Assembly: GCA_025201865.1 (NCBI GenBank)
Contig: MU602976.1
Span: 1 to 16,900, forward strand
Reading direction: 5' to 3'
Length of the DNA stretch: 16,900 nucleotides
From: Ramicandelaber brevisporus
Taxonomy: Eukaryota > Kickxellomycota > Ramicandelaberales > Ramicandelaberaceae
This document shows, one piece after another, positions 1 to 6,915 of the stretch (positions are counted from its first letter, which is position 1; each line of letters begins with the position of its first letter). Made by a program: the position numbers and the translations under genes. The notes under the pieces were generated by a model, which saw nothing but the letters and a program-made list of their open reading frames with translations, was not told the DNA's origin and did no database searches.

Positions 1-1310
1 AGCAGCAGCAGCCAGTTCACCAACAACAGCAGTATGGCCAATATGGCCAGTCCGGATTGTCAGTTGGTCGTCCAGGCAGCACTGCGCCACCTCCACTCAG
101 CCAGAGCGCAACTCCAAAGGCCAACTGGAACGATGCACCAATTGTTCGTGAAAGAGTCTCTTCCGTTGCTCCAAAGGTTGCCACTCTCGCATCTCCATTC
201 GGTAACCAGGCTGGTGCTGGCGGGTACAGCGCAACTCCTCCACCAAACCAGATGACTGGCGTTGGTGCAATGGCCACTAACACCCAAATGCTTCCTCCTC
301 CTCCAAAGGCTGGCTCAGTCCGTCCACCACCACCTCCGTCTGCTCAACAACACCAGCAGCACCAACAGCAGCAGCAGCCTCAGTATCCAGGCGCACCGAT
401 GAATGGTCAGTATGCCCAACAGCCACAGCCACCACGTGCATTGTCGCCACCTCAGCCACCACAGCCACGTCCAGCTCAGAAGCCAATTGAGCCGCCTCAG
501 CCGCTCTTTGACCAGCAGCCTCCAACTGCCCAAAGCGCTTTTGCTCGTCAGCAGCAGACTCTGCCTCCTCAGCCAGGTCGCCCACCAATCCCGAATGCTA
601 CATCTCCACTTGGCCACGCTGTTCGTCCAAATGCACCATCTCCGCATCAGCCACCACAAGTCCCCGTTGCATCACGCACTCCAGCTCCGCCAGCCTCCAA
701 GTACCCTCCAGGCGATCGCAGCCACATTCCAGCTCAGCACCGAATCATTTTCACTGCTCTGAATGGTGAATTCGAGCGTCTGCGTCCAATGGTTGCTTCG
801 GCTCAGCACAAGGTTGTTGATGAAACCGAGAAGCGTCTTTCCACTCTGTTTGATGGCTTGAACTGCGAGACTATCAATCCAGTGGTCATTCCAAGTCTGC
901 TCCAAATTGCTCAGGCTGCCTCTGCTCGTGACTATCGCCAAGTGCAGCAGATTCAGCTGGAGATTACTCGCAATCACTTTGATGCTGCCAGCGCTTGGAT
1001 TGTTGGTATCAAGGGCTTGGTCAATATCGCCAACACCATTGCTCAGCAACAGCAGCAGCAGCAGCAATTGCAACAGCAACAGCACATGTACCAGCAGCAG
1101 CAGCAGCTTCAGCAGATGCCACCCGCTGCTCATCCACCATATGCTGGCCACGGCGGCCCGCCTCCCCCACCTCAGGCTGGCCAGCTCGGTGTTCGTCCAC
1201 CACCTCCACAGCAGTACGGCGCTCGCCCACCACCACCACCGCAGCAACAGTATGGAGTTCGTCCACCACCACCTCAGCAGCAGCAGCAGTACGGAATGTA
1301 CCAGCGCTAA
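1..1310 (+). CDS. SEC31: Sec31-like COPII outer-coat protein, 3' part of the gene (5' end outside window)
   Basis: The reading frame (codons from base 3) is open from the left edge to TAA at 1308-1310, about 435 codons, so the annotated protein begins outside the window; the first in-window ATG is not its start. Sec31 forms the outer COPII cage with Sec13 and stimulates Sar1 GTP hydrolysis with Sec23 at ER exit sites. Three Sec31 hallmarks are visible in the known order. The first is a W-N pair (126-131, context NWNDAP), matching the active-fragment Trp-Asn that inserts into the Sar1/Sec23 site. The second is a long Pro/Gln linker with several runs of three or more prolines, the type of motif that binds Sec23. 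The third is a C-terminal helical SRA1-like domain at about 738-1043, with KVVDETEKRL, LFDGLN and AASAWIVGIKGL. The N-terminal beta-propeller and ACE1 region must lie upstream. After the domain comes an unusual Q-rich and YGxRPPPPQQ tail of about 90 residues. No intron is visible. The assignment is strong. Confidence 0.93.
   Translation, partial: QQQPVHQQQQYGQYGQSGLSVGRPGSTAPPPLSQSATPKANWNDAPIVRERVSSVAPKVATLASPFGNQAGAGGYSATPPPNQMTGVGAMATNTQMLPPPPKAGSVRPPPPPSAQQHQQHQQQQQPQYPGAPMNGQYAQQPQPPRALSPPQPPQPRPAQKPIEPPQPLFDQQPPTAQSAFARQQQTLPPQPGRPPIPNATSPLGHAVRPNAPSPHQPPQVPVASRTPAPPASKYPPGDRSHIPAQHRIIFTALNGEFERLRPMVASAQHKVVDETEKRLSTLFDGLNCETINPVVIPSLLQIAQAASARDYRQVQQIQLEITRNHFDAASAWIVGIKGLVNIANTIAQQQQQQQQLQQQQHMYQQQQQLQQMPPAAHPPYAGHGGPPPPPQAGQLGVRPPPPQQYGARPPPPPQQQYGVRPPPPQQQQQYGMYQR
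1043..1307 (+). repeat. CAG/CAA-rich poly-Gln tracts and YG[VA]RPPPPxQQ tandem repeats in the SEC31 tail
   Basis: Mixed CAG/CAA codons give poly-Gln stretches at about 1045-1115. From about 1189 there is a degenerate tandem unit, roughly Y-G-[V/A]-R-P-P-P-P-P-Q-Q, in three successive copies with 2, 3 and 5 glutamines before the next tyrosine. The tract lies outside the folded C-terminal domain, so it is probably disordered and free to vary in length. Confidence 0.8.
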
Positions 1311-1743
1311 ATATTAGTCACAATTTCTTTATAACATCTCTTCTTTCATCTCCCTTTTCATTTTTTTTTCTTATTCTTGAATACTTATCTGTTTAACAAA
1401 ACATATGCTAGCAACTATTGATGTGTAGAGTTATATATATTATTATTGGAATATGTTTACTACCCAGCAGCTCATAGCTGATATTGATTGAATGGTTATC
1501 ACAGTATCATGTAGAGAGTGATGGAGATTACGGCAGTGTATCGAAAGATAATGAAGACGGGGAGATTGCCAAAATAGTGTATATTCCGAATATAGAACGA
1601 GGTCGACTGTAGCAGGTAGGAAATGCGGGACGACAGCTGTAACAATATATTAAGATTAGACAGACGATGTGGAGTTCGATTGAAACAAATCAAAAGTGAA
1701 ACAGTATTTGTAGACATACTATCCTTTCATCCTGCAAACAACA
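1311..1743. other. Spacer between SEC31 and tRNA-Ala, no gene seen
   Basis: The first part should be the SEC31 3' UTR: T-rich with runs of T at about 1360-1372. A 72-codon open frame on the − strand (1499-1717) has no recognisable sequence and no signal peptide, and I treat it as chance. I see no RNA gene or repeat here apart from a short TATA run at about 1432-1445. Its end carries the immediate 5' flank of the tRNA. Confidence 0.6.
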
Positions 1744-1815
1744 GGGGTAATAGCGCAGTGGTAGCGCGTCTGCTTTGCATGTAGAAGGGCCTGGGTTCAA
1801 TCCCCAGTTACTCCA
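1744..1815 (+). tRNA. tRNA-Ala, anticodon UGC, no intron
   Basis: The full cloverleaf can be folded by eye. The acceptor GGGGTAA (1744-1750) pairs with TTACTCC (1808-1814), with discriminator A at 1815. The D arm has stem GCGC/GCGC. The anticodon stem TCTGC/GTAGA encloses the loop TTTGCAT (1774-1780), whose anticodon TGC is at 1776-1778. The T arm CTGGG/CCCAG encloses TTCAATC. The third acceptor pair is G-U (G3:U70), the alanine identity element, which agrees with the anticodon. The internal B box GGTTCAATCCC (1794-1804) and an A box in the D arm mark Pol III transcription. The CCA end is not encoded, as expected for a eukaryotic nuclear tRNA. Confidence 0.97.
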
Positions 1816-1818
1816 TTC

Positions 1819-1823
1819 TTTTT
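1819..1823 (+). terminator. Pol III T-run terminator of tRNA-Ala
   Basis: Five consecutive T residues begin four bases after the discriminator base, the usual place and form of an RNA polymerase III terminator. Confidence 0.85.
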
Positions 1824-1988
1824 GACTCTTTTGCTAGCAAGTCTAATGCTAACATTTTTTGGTTGAATCTATTAAACAGCATGTCTTGTAGTGGGTAGAC
1901 CGCCTCCCAACATCACTCGTATCAGAATGACATGTGCAAATGGGTTTAAAAAGGACAAAAGAGTTCATAATTCAAAACAACTTTGAGA

Positions 1989-2465
1989 TTAGTTGCTTGG
2001 CGCCAAAGCAGGCAAAGATGGCACGGAATTCTGGTTAAATGGGTATCCCCAGTTGGCTGGCTTCAACAAACGCGTCAGGCAGCCCCATCCTCCGCACCCG
2101 CCGCCGCATCCACCCCAGCCACATCCATCTCCACATCCACCCCATCCACAGCCTCCACCTCCACCTCCGCCCCAGCCTCCTCCCCAGCCGCCACCGCATC
2201 CACCCCAGCCACAGCCGCCATCACACACATACCAGTAATAATAGTAGTAGCACAGAGGCTTGATAGGTTTCTTTGTACTCAAGTCAATTTCGGTGCCATT
2301 TGTAGCTCCTGCTGCTGCTGCTGCTGCTGCGTCTGTTGAGGAATTTGACGAAAGATGAGGGGTATCTTCGTAAATTGGAGGATTCTTGACTGGAGAGGCC
2401 AACACTACCACCACTGCAGTGGTAACCAAAGCCATCAACAGTAATAATACAGTTCTAAAGTGCAT
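1989..2465 (-). CDS. Secreted Gly/Trp/Cys-rich protein, family member 1
   Basis: The ORF is 158 aa, from ATG (2463-2465 on +) to TAA (1989-1991). Residues 1-24 form a clear signal peptide: short basic start, hydrophobic core LLLLMALVTTAVVVVL, and likely cleavage near ASP. Residues 25-62 are a low-complexity pro-region with a run of alanines (CTG/CAG triplets at about 2308-2331) and two possible N-glycosylation sites (N41, N56). The junction IDLSTKKPIKPL (60-71) matches the two paralogues at 11789-12202 and 13379-13822. Then follow a Tyr run (73-77), a Gly/Cys/Trp array (81-129) with CGWGGC repeated three times, and a non-repetitive tail ending in PALAPSN. The secreted nature is well supported. 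The function is unknown: a cell-wall or adhesive protein, an antimicrobial peptide, or a metal-binding protein are all possible. Confidence 0.82.
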   Translation of the reverse strand: MHFRTVLLLLMALVTTAVVVVLASPVKNPPIYEDTPHLSSNSSTDAAAAAAAGATNGTEIDLSTKKPIKPLCYYYYYWYVCDGGCGWGGCGGGWGGGWGGGGGGGCGWGGCGDGCGWGGCGGGCGGWGCLTRLLKPANWGYPFNQNSVPSLPALAPSN

Positions 2466-3113
2466 CTTTCAAAAAAAAAAAACAACGTAAATGTGTCAAT
2501 GTAGATCTTGTAATAGATTATCTCAACAGTGGAGGAGAAAGAAGACAAAGTCGAAGAAGAGGGAATAGAAAAAGAAGAAATTGTTGGCGACTGGGATGCA
2601 CATTCTGCTCATATAGTGTCAATGTATTGCAATTTGAATCGACGAGCGTCATCTTGTGCAGGATTCACAAAAGAAAAAAAACAATGAGCAGCTGTAGCTC
2701 TCTGAATATCCTCCCCACACAGTGTTGCCGTTTCTCATAGAAAAACTCATCAATCAGTTTGCCACCATTAGATTGCGATAATATACAGAGGGGAAACATC
2801 GCTCCGATATACATCTTTTTACAGATGTGGCTCACGATTGACCATCACCGTCTTTCCGATACTCAATATATTGTCTGTTTTGTACTTTTTTCAAAGAAAA
2901 AATAGTAAAAGAGATATAATACTAAACAACAAAAGAAAAACAAGTCAATTTGCAATATGGTGAGTAACAATAGGCAGGTTTGTGGTGATGTGCGCAAGTG
3001 AACATAGTAATGATAATATAATTTATGTGCAATAAACGTAAAGTAAAAAAAGTAATATTGAATAACAAAATGAAAGGTGAGGTCAGCGCACCCACAGATT
3101 TGTGAGCTGCTTT
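2466..3113. other. Spacer between two secreted-peptide genes, probable promoter of 1989-2465
   Basis: No gene was recognised. The stretch contains an A-run just 5' of the ATG of the gene at 1989-2465, a purine-rich tract (about 2530-2581), several A-runs, and a small hairpin at 2811-2828 (ACATCT and AGATGT around a 6-base loop). An 87-codon − strand frame overlapping the next gene (2863-3126) is rich in Phe/Tyr/Leu from AT-rich DNA and looks spurious. Confidence 0.5.
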
Positions 3114-3311
3114 CTAAGCCAGGCAAAATGTGGTTGGTGCGTCAGAAAATGCACGTTTACACGAGTAACCAGGACAGCAACTGTTGAACTCTATGCTACA
3201 AGAATCGTTCGGCTTGGTGCAAGCAGAAGGGTTAATGAATGAGCCAATTGGACTTGCTTGTACCATTGCCACCAAAATGGCTACTACGACAAAGAATGAA
3301 TTCGTCCGCAT
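3114..3311 (-). CDS. Small secreted six-cysteine peptide, knottin (inhibitor cystine knot) pattern
   Basis: The ORF is 65 aa, from ATG (3309-3311 on +, A at −3) to TAG (3114-3116). Residues 1-20 form a typical signal peptide with core FFVVVAILVAMV and likely cleavage at or just after QAS. The mature part is about 45 residues with exactly six cysteines at 31, 38, 45, 46, 51 and 63, i.e. C-X6-C-X6-CC-X4-C-X11-C. This spacing fits the inhibitor cystine knot rule, with expected pairing I-IV, II-V, III-VI; the adjacent CC and the short C-terminal tail after the last Cys are also typical. Knottins include ion-channel ligands, protease inhibitors, antimicrobial peptides and lectin-like peptides, and cysteine spacing cannot tell these apart, so no activity is assigned. 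The 5' flank carries a CAG/CAA-rich leader and a CCAAT pentamer on the − strand (3366-3370). It lies 648 bp upstream of another secreted-protein gene on the same strand. Confidence 0.8.
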   Translation of the reverse strand: MRTNSFFVVVAILVAMVQASPIGSFINPSACTKPNDSCSIEFNSCCPGYSCKRAFSDAPTTFCLA

Positions 3312-3555
3312 TGTGCTGCTGCTGCTGCTGCTGCTTCCGTCGTTGTTGTTGTTGTTTTCTACGCTATTGGCTGAGAGGGGGAGTGACAGTCAGTGTAGTG
3401 TGTGATGTGTGTGTATCAGTGGTTGCAGTTATAGTGGTTCTCTAAAGATACAGAGAGTTATTGTGATGATAATGGATTTTGAAGCTTTTGTTCTCTCCGT
3501 TTTTCCCAGGAGAGTGACGTAGTATGGAGGAGCTGCGTTATTGCTTCTGTATTGA

Positions 3556-3630
3556 ATGAGTGAGTAAGTGAGTGAGTGAGTAGGCGTGTGAGTGTGCGCG
3601 TGAGTGTGCGTGAGTGAGTGCGAGTGTGTG
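3556..3630. repeat. GAGT/GTGT-type microsatellite
   Basis: About 75 bp are composed of GAGT units (with GAGTAA and GTGC variants) grading into GTGTG/GTGCG. It is an imperfect simple-sequence tract in non-coding DNA. Confidence 0.85.
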
Positions 3631-3917
3631 AACTTCGTGTGTGAGGTAATTATTGTCAATCGAAGAGAATATTGGCGTTGTTGTTGTTGTTTTTTGTTTT
3701 GTGTTGGTGTTGCAGCCGACTGTCCTGGGTGGCAGTTGCTGGTTGCTGGTTGCTGGAAGAAGGCTGGTTAAATAACAGGCTGGATAGCTCGCGCTGTCGA
3801 TCAAACACGAACAGCAACCAAAGAAAATGCGGCAATAAGGGCGAAACAAGAGCGGATACAGAGAGCGCAGAGGTATTTGCAGAGCTGCAAAAGAGGAAGG
3901 AATATCTGTCGGTCTGC

Positions 3918-3976
3918 CAGTCGCTGTTGTCGTTGCTGTTGTCGCTGTTGTCGTTGCAGTCGCTGTCACTGTCGTA
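3918..3976. repeat. Imperfect GTCGTTGCT/GTCGCTGTT repeat
   Basis: A nine-base unit alternates between GTCGTTGCT and GTCGCTGTT and degenerates into GTCGCTGTCACTGTCG. It makes a repeated Ser/Leu frame on + and a Thr/Ala frame on −, which explains the spurious ORFs here. Confidence 0.75.
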
Positions 3977-3994
3977 GGATTGTCAACGCTCTTT

Positions 3995-4018
3995 TCTCTC
4001 TCTCTCTCTCTGTCTCTT
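3995..4018. repeat. CT microsatellite
   Basis: Mostly pure CT dinucleotide repeat with one GT interruption. A second short CT tract lies at about 4221-4234. Confidence 0.85.
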
Positions 4019-4376
4019 TCTCTATCTTGCTGTAGCAGTAGAAGTGGCAGTAGTAGTTTGTTTATCAGTCAGGCTTAACGGGAGTGGTGTCAACACGTAG
4101 AACACAACAACAGCAACAGAGTAGTTGATTTCGAATTCGAAGTCGAAGTCGAAGTTATAACGAGACAGTCTACTGACTAGCTGACTGGCTGACTACCGCG
4201 CACTCTCGCACTCTTTTCATCTCTCTCTCTCTCGTTGTTTAACCCAAATGGCTGACTGGAAGTGTAAATGGCCATCAATGACTGGGAGGAGATTGACAAG
4301 AGTGTGAAATGAAAGAATAACCAACATACTCATCAAGCCTCATCCACATGGTCCGAGCAACTCATTTTATATAAAA

Positions 4377-4402
4377 CAAAAACAGAAACAGAAACAGAAA
4401 CA
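4377..4402. repeat. ACAGAA hexanucleotide repeat
   Basis: Three full ACAGAA units are flanked by partial copies, in the region expected to be downstream of phenylalanine hydroxylase. Confidence 0.75.
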
Positions 4403-4506
4403 AGACGTTGATACACATGCTTTGTTCTACCGAGTTGAGACATTCTGGGGACATGTTGGTTTAAAATAAAAGTATAATAGAGATGATAAGATAAAAAAAA
4501 GTAATT

Positions 4507-4526
4507 GGATGGATGGATGGATGGAT
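4507..4526. repeat. (GGAT)5 microsatellite
   Basis: Five perfect GGAT tetranucleotides are followed by GGGG. They lie about 115 bp downstream of the phenylalanine hydroxylase stop, probably in its 3' UTR. Confidence 0.9.
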
Positions 4527-4641
4527 GGGGGTGCGGGACAGTGTGATAAGCAAGAGTAAAATAAAACAAACTAGTATAAAGAGAAGAAGAGTTGTAAAGC
4601 AAACAAACAAACCAAGCCAGCTAAAAGGGCAGGATTTGTTT

Positions 4642-6129
4642 TTAAGCAGAGCTGCTCAAACGCTCGAGAGCAGTGGTCAGTGTAGACACATCTTGCTTGA
4701 TCAAGTGAGCATAGCGCACGAGCTTGTCCTGCGAATCCAGCACTTCAATCGTCTCAGTGTATGGATTGTAGCGCACATCAAATGGACGCTTGAGCGATGC
4801 GGCAAATTCACGCACCTTGTCCTTGGCGTCCTTGAACGAATCGGCAACAAAGTAGACTGGCTGGTAGTCGGTAATTGGGTACTTTTGAATGGCGGTGCGG
4901 GCTGGATCAAACGGACGCTTCTCGGGCTTGTCGCTGAGGCAGTACTCGAGCTCGCCAAAGGAGGACAACAAACCAGCACCAAATGCACGAACCTCGTCAT
5001 TGTTGCCATCAAGACCAATTTGACGGCACAGTCCGAATTCAACAGTGAACCAGAAGATGGTGGCGAGCTTTTCAATGTCATCGTCGGAGGCACCCAGAGA
5101 GGCGAGACCAATTTCTTGGGAGAAGGCGGCAAAGTCAGGATCGGCAAACAGTGGAGCGTGGCCAAGCAGCTCGTGGCACACATCGGGCTCTGGAGTGTAG
5201 AGTGGTTTGGAGTGGTGGCGAATGTACTGGGTGGAGTGGAAGACACGGAAGGCGAGGCCGTTCAAAAAGTCGCGAGACGACAGCAGACCCATAACCGGGC
5301 GAAGCGTGAAGCCAGTGCAGTCCTTGAGGAAGTTGGACACGTCCTCAAGCTGTGGGATGTTGTCCTTGCGGAAGCCGCAGTTCTGCTCGAGCAGCGGGAA
5401 CACGTACTGGTGCTCGCGGCAGGCATGGGTCGGGTAGAGCTTGGTGAGGCGGTCAAACACAGCACCCCAGGTGGCAGTTTCCTGCTCCGAGTACTCAATG
5501 TGCGGAAGCGGCATGCCATGGCGGTGGGTCTTGGCAATGCGGGTAATCTCAGCGCGGCGGGCACGGTACGCTGGATCGTGGGCACCAGGATGGTCAGAGG
5601 AGAGCTCCTCACCCATCTCGAGGACCTTGTCAGCGAACGTGTCGAGGTCGGTCTTCTTGCGCGGGAACCATGGGACGTTGCTAGTCACATCACGGCCACT
5701 TCCAGACGAAGCACTAGCGGCAACTGGCTTGGCCGCAGTGGCGGCAGTAGCAGCTGAAGCTGACGGAGTGTCCGAATGACCAGAGAACGACACCACACTC
5801 ACCTCCTTGGCAATCTCACGCAGCTCGGCAACGGCCTGCTCGAGGTGCTCCGACGAGCTGGTCTCAAAGTCAATGAAGAACTGGTAGTAGCCAGGCGTAA
5901 GAGCAGGACGGCTCTCAATGCGGGTCAGCGAGATGGACATGGCACGAAGCTTGGTAAGGCACTCGTCGAGCACACCCACGCGGTCAGCAACGGTAAAATG
6001 CACCGTGGCAGGCAAGAGAGCGGGCTTGTTCTCTCCACCCTTTGGCGGGTGCTGGTTGGCGCTGCTATCGACAGCAGCGGCGTTGGCAACGTTGGCAGCA
6101 GGAGCGGCAGAGGCACTGGCTTGGAACAT
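4642..6129 (-). CDS. PAH: Phenylalanine 4-hydroxylase with N-terminal ACT domain
   Basis: The ORF is 495 aa from ATG (6127-6129 on +, G at −3); a GTG just upstream is not used as the start. The enzyme converts L-Phe to L-Tyr with O2 and tetrahydrobiopterin at a non-haem iron. An Ala-rich leader (1-30) precedes an ACT regulatory domain (about 40-117) with the ESRP motif (72-75). After a Ser/Ala linker the catalytic domain starts at VPWFPR and runs nearly unbroken. The iron ligands are His319 and His324 (CHELLGH) and Glu364 (WFTVEFG). LSSRDFL and [12 protein letters not shown] are conserved, and the C-terminal helix resembles the tetramerisation tail. The residue aligning with human Val379 (Asp in tyrosine hydroxylase) is Ile419, which favours Phe as substrate. 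About six extra residues (372-380 region) follow the iron-ligand segment compared with the human enzyme. BH4-dependent PAH is known from animals, some protists and early-diverging fungi such as Mortierella. The assignment is very strong. Confidence 0.97.
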   Translation of the reverse strand: MFQASASAAPAANVANAAAVDSSANQHPPKGGENKPALLPATVHFTVADRVGVLDECLTKLRAMSISLTRIESRPALTPGYYQFFIDFETSSSEHLEQAVAELREIAKEVSVVSFSGHSDTPSASAATAATAAKPVAASASSGSGRDVTSNVPWFPRKKTDLDTFADKVLEMGEELSSDHPGAHDPAYRARRAEITRIAKTHRHGMPLPHIEYSEQETATWGAVFDRLTKLYPTHACREHQYVFPLLEQNCGFRKDNIPQLEDVSNFLKDCTGFTLRPVMGLLSSRDFLNGLAFRVFHSTQYIRHHSKPLYTPEPDVCHELLGHAPLFADPDFAAFSQEIGLASLGASDDDIEKLATIFWFTVEFGLCRQIGLDGNNDEVRAFGAGLLSSFGELEYCLSDKPEKRPFDPARTAIQKYPITDYQPVYFVADSFKDAKDKVREFAASLKRPFDVRYNPYTETIEVLDSQDKLVRYAHLIKQDVSTLTTALERLSSSA

Positions 6130-6186
6130 CACTAATGGTGAAACGCAATCTCGGAAAATAAAGTTGGTATGTGTGGAAGGCAGAGA

Positions 6187-6214
6187 GCAGAAGGCAGAAG
6201 GCAGAAGGCAGAAG
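6187..6214. repeat. (GCAGAAG)4 heptamer tandem repeat
   Basis: Four perfect head-to-tail copies of a 7-bp unit lie 58-85 bp upstream of the PAH ATG, probably in its 5' UTR or core promoter. Confidence 0.9.
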
Positions 6215-6814
6215 AAAGAGGGAAACCAGCGGACAGAAGATCAGCGTACAAACACAGACACAAACGCACACCCGCGACATGAAGAGAATGGAAAAACACA
6301 CACACCGCTTGCGTTCTAATTCGTTCCCACGATTGGTCGAATGACTCACACGCATGCACATATACACACAGTCAAAAACACAGCGCGTCACCTGACCCAT
6401 GCCAAGCAGTCAAATGTTGATATTTTTGACGTCCAAGATGGTGCAATGGAAATTAGTAGAAGAATAGAGATGTTTTGCTCACTATTGCCTCCATCTCCAC
6501 TTTACGAGCTTGTTTTGTAGTTGGTGGTATTTTTCATTTACTTATCTCTTCGTGATGATGATTATCTTCATAAATTACTAAATTGACACCATATACACCG
6601 TGACCAACAATAGCATGGCCGGATATACAGATCAACAGTGGGTGAGCTGTGCCATGATATAAACCTGATGCGCAGTAACTGCGGAGATTTATCGCTTCGA
6701 AACAGTTCCACTGACTTTTGCAGTTTGCGGAGCCTGTTGTTGCTGATTCACCTCACTTCCTCTTTCACCTTCATCGTTACCCTCATATTCATCTTCAAAT
6801 CCAACCTCCAACCT

Positions 6815-6841
6815 CCAGCCACCAGCCACCAGCCACCAGCC
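6815..6841. repeat. CCAGCCA heptamer tandem repeat, about four copies
   Basis: Nearly four perfect copies of a 7-bp unit lie about 75-100 bp upstream of the F-box gene ATG. Confidence 0.9.
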
Positions 6842-6859
6842 TCAAGGTTTTGCTTGCTA

Positions 6860-6866
<7 letters not shown>

Positions 6867-6910
<44 letters not shown>
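6867..6910. repeat. (CT)22 microsatellite abutting the F-box start codon
   Basis: Pure CT for 44 bases (with a few more impure CT units before it) ends five bases before the ATG at 6916. It must lie in the leader if that ATG is used. It keeps the upstream frame open as alternating Ser-Leu, so the frame alone does not define the start. Confidence 0.95.
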
Positions 6911-6913
<3 letters not shown>

Positions 6914-6915
6914 AA

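Larger units (their letters stand above)
3312..4641. other. 1.3-kb gene-free spacer rich in simple repeats
   Basis: This lies between the 5' end of the knottin-like gene and the 3' end of phenylalanine hydroxylase, both on −. It should hold the first gene's promoter and the second gene's 3' UTR. No convincing coding frame is present: the 143-codon − frame (3538-3969) and the 101-codon + frame (3672-3977) read straight through microsatellites. Besides the tracts listed separately it contains (CTG)n at 3315-3332, (TTG)n at about 3677-3690, a GAAGTC repeat at 4131-4155, and repeated CTGACTGG-type motifs near 4171-4194. Confidence 0.6.
6130..6915. promoter_or_regulatory. Divergent spacer between PAH and F-box gene, with heptamer repeats
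   Basis: This 786-bp region must contain the promoters and 5' UTRs of both flanking genes. It holds two unrelated seven-base tandem repeats and a long CT tract next to the F-box ATG (listed separately). No TATA box can be fixed with confidence and no coding sequence was recognised; the GT/CA-rich frames near 6065-6400 are spurious. The pyrimidine-rich stretch ending CACCATTAG just 5' of the PAH ATG could be an intron 3' end, but this is not provable here. Confidence 0.55.

Noticed and set aside
1993-2339. Pro/His-rich and Thr/Ser-rich open frames on + over the Gly/Trp array
   Set aside because: These are complementary readings of the Gly/Trp/Cys repeat. The − frame has a signal peptide and the family junction motif; these do not.
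2811-2828. Small hairpin as a possible RNA gene or terminator
   Set aside because: Only six pairs around a six-base loop in AT-rich DNA, not next to a gene end in the correct orientation.
3538-3977. Frames of 143 (−) and 101 (+) codons, the latter starting with a Leu/Cys-rich hydrophobic stretch
   Set aside because: Both read through microsatellites; the apparent signal peptide comes from a TTG repeat.
4513-5757. A 414-codon open frame on + opposite PAH
   Set aside because: It lies antisense to a strongly conserved enzyme and has no recognisable domain. Long antisense frames are expected opposite a gene with strong third-base bias.
4642-6129. Tyrosine or tryptophan hydroxylase instead of phenylalanine hydroxylase
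   Set aside because: The residue matching human PAH Val379 is Ile and not the Asp typical of tyrosine hydroxylase, and the catalytic core follows PAH most closely.
6551-6668. A box C-like GTGATGA with a CTGA about 110 bases downstream, as a possible C/D snoRNA
   Set aside because: No terminal stem, no C'/D' pair, and spacing longer than usual. Such short motifs occur by chance.
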